Assembly (NCBI RefSeq): GCF_009727055.1
Contig: NC_052350.1
Span: forward strand, 33,690,172-33,754,171
Direction: 5' to 3'
Source of the DNA: Benincasa hispida
Lineage: Eukaryota; Streptophyta; Magnoliopsida; Cucurbitales; Cucurbitaceae
DNA: 64,000 bases
Shown here: in pieces, positions 57,336-64,000 of the stretch
Layout: each line of letters begins with the position of its first letter
Numbering within the stretch: position 1 is the first letter of the stretch
Notes under the pieces: generated by a model
Seen by the model: only the letters and a program-made list of their open reading frames with translations
Databases searched by the model: none
What the model was told of the DNA's origin: nothing
Program-made: the position numbers and the translations under genes

Positions 57336-58943
57336 AAGACCAGACCACGAAATGCTTAGTCTCATTATATAATGTCATTCATAATAGAGACTTTTATTTC
57401 ACTAGGATGACCATAGATAACATGACCTTAATCCTGAGTGAGTTGTGAACTCCTACCTATGAGGGCGGTCCTTTGATTTGTATGGGTGGGAGTGGCCAAA
57501 TTGCCAACTCAACAAGCCTACCATTTTGGGGATTCGTCTGATTGGGGAGCTGGGAACTCAGCTACACAAGATGGAATTCACTCCTTCCCCGTAGTAGAGG
57601 TAAGTAGATAAATTGCTCCCTTAAGGGTTGATTCCGGGTCTTGAACAATGTGGCGCCACACCCTCTCTTGGCCCAAGAGGGGTTTAGTCATAGTAGGACT
57701 ATGATCTATTGTTCATTAGAGGAATCAGTGATACTTAAGGAGTTAGAGGCAACTACAGGGGCAAAACGGTAATTTGGCCTAACTATACTTACAAGCAATT
57801 TATGAAGGGTCATCGTACTGTTGATTGGTTATATCTAATGCACACATAAATATATTTGTAGAGTGTGAAGAGTGCAGTTGTCGATCTTTAGTGGAGTGCT
57901 CGACAGTTAACAGAGGGTGGATAATGTAATTAAAGAGTTTAATTAATTATTCACATACCCTTGGAGCTTCAAGCTACATGTCCATAAGGTCCATTTGGTA
58001 GCTCAAAAGGATTTAGTTGAGAATCAGTTTTTGGGTTAATTTGAATTGTTCAAATTAATAAGAGGGAATTTAATTATATATGATATAATTCAATTAATTC
58101 AATTATATATGATATAATTGACATAATGTATTTGATATATTATTGTTTAATTGGAGGAATAAATATTTGAATGTGGTTCAAATATATTTTCTATAAATGA
58201 GATTCATAGATGTTAAATTTAATAGAAATATGATTTATATTCAATGTCATAAAATAGAGAAAAAGAACTATATCTTATACTGTATATGATGTTATATTAA
58301 AACTATAGATTATAAACATAATATGATAAGTTAGTTATCATATTATTTATATTATTTATTTTTGGATAATAAACTTTTTTTTCTCTCTAACCACCTTAGT
58401 GGGTGGTTAAGCAGTTTTTTTATGGCAATAGAATAAATAAAATATGATTTTATTATTCCAGAATTGAGAGTTACATGATTTGTGAGAATGTACATGATTT
58501 CAACAGAGCCTATACGATAGACTTTGAGATCTACACGATTGGAGAAATTACTATTCGATAGTGTGTTCTTCTTCAATTGTCTTCCTCCACTAAACTCACA
58601 AACTCCCTTCTAACCAAAATAGTCAGAGTCCACCACTCCTAGGTTCTCACCCTAAAAATACTAAAGATACCAAGTGGTAGTGTCTTCTTTCTTTGGTTCG
58701 AGTTTTCTTGCTGTTCGAGGGATTTGTGAGTGTTCGAAGCGTTCGTGACAATTGAGGGATTTACACGAAGAAGAGTTTTTCAAAGGTATAATCACTTGAA
58801 CCCTTTTTCTAGTTTAAAAGCATGTTGTAATTTTTATTAAGATGCATAATCTGTATGTTTGACTGTAAACTTGAGTTTTCAATCGAAATAGAATTTGGAC
58901 GATCTGTTTCCACTCATGGATCTTGTAAATCGAGTTCCTTCAT
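57336..58943 (+). mobile_element. LTR-C copy, 5'-truncated
   Basis: Closely matches 38262-39894 from 'agaccagaccacgaaatg' to 'gagttccttca'. The first 400 bp or so, including TGTTGG and the hairpin, is missing. At the left junction 'aggatgaccatag' occurs at 57327 and again at 57402, pointing to a rearrangement through this short repeat. Confidence 0.8.
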
Positions 58944-60720
58944 ATACAAACACAATGATCCAACACATTCGTATAAATGACATACAAGTTGAGGTATTCT
59001 ATGCAATGATTTTTCATAAGATTGGATCACGCAATAGTAACCATTAGATGTAACTTCGTTGACTTTTAAGTTTCTATTTCAATAGGATGACCTAGGCAAC
59101 ATAGTCTTAATCATAAGTGTATTATGAATTCCTGTTCACAATGGATTATCCTTTGATTTGTATGGGTGAGAGTGGGCAATTTACCGACTTAATATGCCTA
59201 CCATTTTGAGGACAAGACTGAGTGGGGAGCTGGAAACATAATAACACAAGATGGATTTCTCTCCTTTCCAACTATGGGGTAAGTAGATTAGTGTTCCTTT
59301 AAGTGGTGTCTCTAGAACATAAACAAAGGCCCCTATCCTCTCACTGGCCTAAGAGGGTTTCTATTTAATGGTTGGACCATAAACAGGTTGTTCATTAGAA
59401 GGACACTGATACTTAAGGATAAAGAAGTAACCCAGAGATAAAATAGTAATTTTAACCTAATTGGTGTTAGGATCACTTGTGAAGGACTAACTTGTTGTTA
59501 TTGGTCAATATCCATAGACACGGAAATATATCTGCAGTGAGAATAGTGCAGTTGTGGGTCTTTAGTGGAGTGTATCCACAATTAACGAATATTGATTAAT
59601 GTGGTTAATGAGTTTAGCCAATTAATCTTATATCATTGGAGTTTCTGATCTATAGATAGGTCTATGAGATTCCCTTCCCTAGCTTCTAAAGAAAATTGAG
59701 GTAATTATGTCTTGAATACAGTTTGAAATGTTCAATTTCACTTAGGAAAATAATATATTATATAATGATACATTATAATATAAAGTTTATATTTTAATTA
59801 AACTTTATAATATAAACTTAATTTTGAATATGATTCAAAATTAATTAATTGGAGAATTAAATATTTAAAGGAGTTCAAATATTAATTTAATATAAATTAG
59901 ATTAAGATTAAAACTATAGGTTAAAACTAATGAGTATTAGATGCACATTGTAACTATAGGTTATGAGAGAAATACAATTGAATGTGATTTAAATGTAGGC
60001 TAAATTAAATATTTGATATTTAATTTAGTAATTAACTAATTTGAGAATTATTTAATTATTACTTTAATTTAATTTAACTAATCTTCATTTAATAAAATTA
60101 ATTGAATTAAACCTATAGGTTATGTGAGAGATAACTCATTTAAATATGTTTTAAATGAAATCGTTAATTAAATAGAATTTAATTAATTGTTAATTATTTT
60201 TAATTAATTTATTTGATTTTTTTTATTAAATCAAATGATAACTCACACATAGGGGAGTTATCTAAATCATGGGATAGCTCTCACATTTTCTCTCTCTTCT
60301 TTATTTAGTTAATATACCTACAAAACTTATGTCTAGGTGACATAGCTCTTCTCTACAGAGAATTGTTCTCCAAAAATTCTCTCCCTATCCTCCCATCATT
60401 CTTTTGGTTCCCACAAGCCAATATAAAAAAATCTTAGAGAATAGGGAGGTTGTCCATTAGTGGTGTTTGAGAAATCCAAAGGAGGTGATAATCATTCGAG
60501 TCCTATACGAAAGTAAGTAAATTTCTTTTCTCTATAAGATTTCTTTTAAAAGCATGTTTAACCTAGAATTTTACAGTAAGTTTATTTTTTTTAGTCTATG
60601 TGATTTTCTGATTTTCCTAGTATACAGGGTATTTTGATTTCTAAATTAATTTCGAGAAAAGGTCCTGATTAATTCCATTGTGCTAGAGCTTTTATACTTA
60701 TACTAAGATCCTACGTTATT
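58944..60720 (+). mobile_element. LTR-C relative, 5'-truncated
   Basis: Starts inside the LTR at a block equivalent to 'aatgatccaacacattc' and follows the LTR-C order: 'ggatgacctaggcaac', 'aagatggatttctctcc', 'cctctcactggccta', 'atatctgcagtgag', then a long AT-rich part (59700-60230). The end is not sharply defined. It is more diverged from LTR-C than the preceding copy. Confidence 0.6.
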
Positions 60721-62390
60721 TAATGTAGCTTAAACATGTATGCGTGACATACAAGTAGATCATGTTTAAGTAATAATCTAAATGGTCTGTAGAAGATGGA
60801 TAAGGTTCGGTACCTTATCCTGGTGACACTACGGATACGACCAATTTTGTAATTGTTATAATTGTTTTAAAGTGTTACAAATAATCTGATCCTAATCATT
60901 CACACGAAGACATGTGAGTGGGAGTATCCTATATAAAGAGTTTGTATAAGACCAAACCACGAAATGATTAGTTTATAACACCGTTACTTGAAGAGATTTA
61001 CATTTCACAATGATGACCATAGGTAACTTGACCTTAATCCTAAGTGAGTTGTGAACTCTTGAGTATAAGAGCGGTCCTTTGATCTGTATGTGTGGTCAGA
61101 TTCACTGACTTAATATGTGTACTATTTTTGGGATTCCTCCGAGTAGGGAGCTGGGAACATAACTACACAAGACAAAACTCACTCTTTCCCGGTCATAGGT
61201 TAGGTAGATGAATTGCTCCCTTAAGGGTTGATTCCAAGTCTTAAACAATGTGGCGCCTCATCCTCTCATTGCCCCGAGAGAGGATTAGTTAATAGTTGGA
61301 CCATAACTAATTGTTCATTAGAGGGATTAGTGGTACTTAAGAAGTTAGATGTAACTATAGGGTAAAACGATAATTTGACCCAACTATAGTTACAAGCAAT
61401 TTGTGAATAGTTAATTAGTAGTTGATTGGTTATATCTATGGACACAAAAATATATCTACAGTGCGAAGAATGGAGTGATTGGGAGTTAATGAATGTTGAT
61501 TATAATTTAATTAAAGAGTTTAATTAATTAATATTGTATTATTGGAGCTTCTAATCTGTAGGCCTATAAGGTCCCCTTGCTAGCTGAATAAGGGTTAAAT
61601 GAAAAACAATTAAATTTGAATTGTTCAAACTAATTGAAGGGAAAATTGCATGAAATGCAATTTATATAATGTATATGGATACATTATAATAGAAAGTTTG
61701 ATGAGAGAGATAAATATTTGAATATGGTTCAGATATTAACTATATGGATGTGATTCATATACAATAATAGGATAAGTTTAATATGAATATGATTCATATT
61801 AAAATTGTAGGTTATATGAGAGATTATTATTTGAATATGATCCAAATATTATTACATTTTTATTAAATATGATTTAATATATTGCCTTTAATTTAGTTAT
61901 ATTAAAATTTGTTTTAATTTACTTGAATTAAGAAATAACTCCCTTATTTCATCAAATAACTCATCCCTCCTCTCTGTAACATAACTTGGTAGGTGCATTT
62001 TTTATAGAAGAGAAGTACGTTGTTTTTGCTCTTTTCCTTTTGATACTTGCCCTAGAATTCTCTCAAGAAAACATCCTTCTCCCTCACCAAAATTAGTAAG
62101 AAGAGCCCAAAACTCCTTTTTGATTGCTTACCTTGAGAATAGCTAAGTAAGGTTTTGGTGGTGGTGTCCAAGAGAAAATCCTATATGTTGTTGTGTTCAT
62201 GAGGAGGAGAAGAGTTTGTGATCTTCGGGAGAGGAGAATGTAAAGAAGTGTTTTTCATCAAGGGTAGGTTTCTCATCTTCCTTTTCCTCTTTGTACGATT
62301 TAGACAACATGCTTAGAATTATATTTATCTTTGTTCTATATTTATTTCTCTGTTTTTATGTGGTTTTCCAAAAAGAATTCACTAACACAA
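60721..62390 (+). mobile_element. LTR-C relative, 5'-truncated (about 150 bp missing)
   Basis: Begins near the 'acatgtatgcgtgaca' block, carries the perfect hairpin GGATAAGG/CCTTATCC at 60798-60820, and continues in LTR-C order to 'gcttccgcactga' near 62412. Third of three LTRs in the same orientation without internal regions. The boundary with the hAT gene is approximate. Confidence 0.6.
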
Positions 62391-62423
62391 AGGCAATCAC
62401 TCGCTTCCGCACTGAGGTTCTAT

Positions 62424-63825
62424 CTCTACAGATATTTCAACAAGTCCAATAAAAATAGAAGAATATTTTTTTGGATTTTTAAAAGTTGAAGATACTACTG
62501 GAAAAGATTTATTTGATGTGCTTATAAACACAATTAAAGATCTTAAACTCGATATAACGAATATAAGAGGACAAGGATATGACAATGGATCTAATATGAA
62601 AGGAAAACAACAAGGTGTATAAAAAAGATTACTAGAAATAAATTCTAGAGCATTTTATACACCTTGTGGTTGTCTTAATCTCAATCTAGTACTTTTTGAC
62701 ATGACTAGCTCATGTCATAGAGCTATGACATTTTTTTGGAGTTGTGCAACATATTTATTCTTTATTTTCTTCGTCTATAAAATGGTGGAAACTTTTGCTA
62801 TATCACATAACCAACTTGACTATCAAATCATTGCCACAAATATGATGGAAAAATACAATTGGAAGTGTTAAAGCAATAAGATTTCAAGTACCTCAAATGG
62901 GGGACGCTTTATTAAAATTAGGAGAAAGTGGTGAAGATACTAAAGTGAAAAGTGAAGCTAATTCTTTGACTACTTATGAAGTTTAAAATTTTAAATTCTT
63001 GTTAGGCATGGCTATATGGTATGATATCTTATTTGTTGTAAAATTCGTGAATAAAGTCTTACAACATAAAGATATGCATATTGATGTTGCTTTAGATCAC
63101 TTGAAATGTTTAGTTTCATTTTTAGAAAAATATAGAGAAAATGAATTCACAGATGCTATGATTTCAGCTAAAGAAATTGCAAATGATATGGAAATACAAC
63201 CAATATTTCGTGAAAAAAGAATGATTCAAAGACGAAAAAATAATTTGATGAGAAGGTTGACATTGAAGAAACAAGGTCACCTGAGATTTTTTTAGAATTG
63301 ATTACTTTTACTATATTATAGATCAAGCAATTTCTTTACTTAAAAATAGATTTGAACAATTTCAAGTATACGAAAATATTAATAAATTCTTATTTGATAT
63401 GAAATTTTAAAGTCATTAGATGATGATAATTGAAAAGATGTTGTATTAATATTGAAAATTCATTAAAACATGACACATTGACATTAATGGTTTAGATTTA
63501 TTTTTTGAATTAAAAGTATTAAGAGAAGTCTTTCAAAATGAAATTGATTGTTCTATTAAAATATTAAATTAAATAAAAAATAGGTAAATATTTTTCCAAA
63601 TGCATAATATTGCTTATAAAATATTATGAATAATACCAATAACGGTTGCTTCTGCTAAAAGAAGTTTTTCAAAATTAAATAATTAAATCTTATTTATGAT
63701 AAACTATGTCACAAGAAAGATTAAATGGATTGACCAATATTATTATTTGAAAATGATATATTAATGAACTTAGATTATCAAAATTTAATACATAATTTTG
63801 CATTTCAATAAACAAGAAAAATAAA
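62424..63825 (+). pseudogene. hAT transposase pseudogene (ZMYM1-like)
   Basis: hAT transposases cut and paste DNA elements through a DDE RNase H-fold domain, with a C-terminal dimerisation domain. Here the frames give ISTSPIKIEEYFFGFLKVED, DITNIRGQGYDNGSNMKGKQ (62544-62610) and RAFYTPCGCLNLNLVLFDMT. MTFFWSCATYLFF follows after a break. Later come HIDVALDHLKCLVSFLEKYR (63080-63140), TDAMISAKEIANDMEIQPIF and, near the end, TIPVTVASAKRSFSKL (63630-63680), the hAT C-terminal dimerisation motif, and MSQERLNGL. The RGQGYDNGSNM block is the hallmark of TTF/ZMYM-type hAT proteins. Many stops and frameshifts occur, and the N-terminal zinc finger is missing because the preceding sequence is LTR. Confidence 0.85.
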
Positions 63826-63835
63826 TTAATATCTC

Positions 63836-63886
63836 TCTATCAAAGTTTTGCTTAAGGCTTCATATGATCTCGAACCGCTCTTGCAA
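63836..63886 (+). mobile_element. hAT 3' terminal region
   Basis: 'gcttaaggcttcatatgat' and 'ctcgaaccgctcttgc' resemble the 3' ends of plant hAT elements of this family. They follow the transposase by a few dozen bases. The 5' end is absent. Confidence 0.45.
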
Positions 63887-63898
63887 AAATATATCCCA

Positions 63899-63919
63899 TT
63901 TCCAACCGACGGTTGGAAA
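63899..63919. other. Near-perfect palindrome TTTCCAACCG-A-CGGTTGGAAA
   Basis: A 10-bp inverted repeat around one central base, just after the hAT 3' end. The following bases to 64000 ('aaaccgtccg', poly(A/T)) include another partial copy of the CCG motif. No transposon class could be assigned at the window edge. Confidence 0.6.
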
Positions 63920-64000
63920 AGCTTACAAAAACCGATGCCAAATGTTGTAAAAAAGAAAAAAGAGAGTTAAAAAACCGTCCGAAAAAAAAAAGTTTTTTTT

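Overview
This is a repeat-dominated stretch of a flowering-plant nuclear genome. The evidence is plant-type Ty1/copia and Ty3/gypsy LTR retrotransposons with PBSs matching plant initiator tRNA-Met, a Sirevirus with an envelope-like ORF, tRNA-derived SINE remnants and plant-type hAT debris, all on an AT-rich background. The copia pol family and several AT-rich repeats look like those I remember from Cucurbitaceae (melon, cucumber, gourds); that assignment is from memory, not a search. I found no intact host protein-coding gene, no rRNA or tRNA gene and no CRISPR array. Every long reading frame is a decayed transposon fragment or lies inside a long terminal repeat (LTR).

Layout. 1-4875: a + strand copia leader and gag, cut by an LTR fragment (R1) and followed by a gypsy-like LTR relic. 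4442-10585: a minus-strand copia element (M1), interrupted by a 1.86-kb solo LTR. About 11160-24855: a second minus-strand copia element (M2) with two 2-kb solo LTRs of a related family in its 3' LTR and its pol, and an R1-type LTR in its leader. 24867-26430: repeat R2 and non-coding DNA. 26440-30047: the 3' half of a Sirevirus (RNase H tail, envelope-like ORF, repeated polypurine tracts, 3' LTR). 30480-49840: two gypsy-type LTR fragments lying tail to tail as an inverted pair. One carries the complete copia element E1 (31086-41627, perfect TSD AAAAG), whose 3' LTR carries a solo LTR (37860-39894, perfect TSD TAAGG). The other carries the copia element E2 (42492-48284) and a Sirevirus-type solo LTR (48763-49740). 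50105-57330: a second R2 copy, a hAT-like non-autonomous element, then AT-rich intergenic DNA with SINE remnants. 57336-62390: three head-to-tail, 5'-truncated LTRs. 62424-63886: a decayed hAT transposase gene with a plausible 3' terminus.

How it fits together. The window is a time-layered nest: ancient gypsy LTRs, then copia and Sirevirus insertions, then solo LTRs formed by recombination inside them. Target-site duplications support most layers. The observations most worth checking are (1) an 8-bp stem, 7-nt loop hairpin in about ten LTRs of several subfamilies, with a compensatory A-T to G-C change and transcript-strand G-U wobbles; (2) two copia copies on opposite strands that share the same gag deletion, suggesting a trans-mobilised subfamily; (3) a repeated CTTAG...CTAAG palindrome in Sirevirus LTRs; and (4) the inverted LTR pair that hosts the nested insertions.
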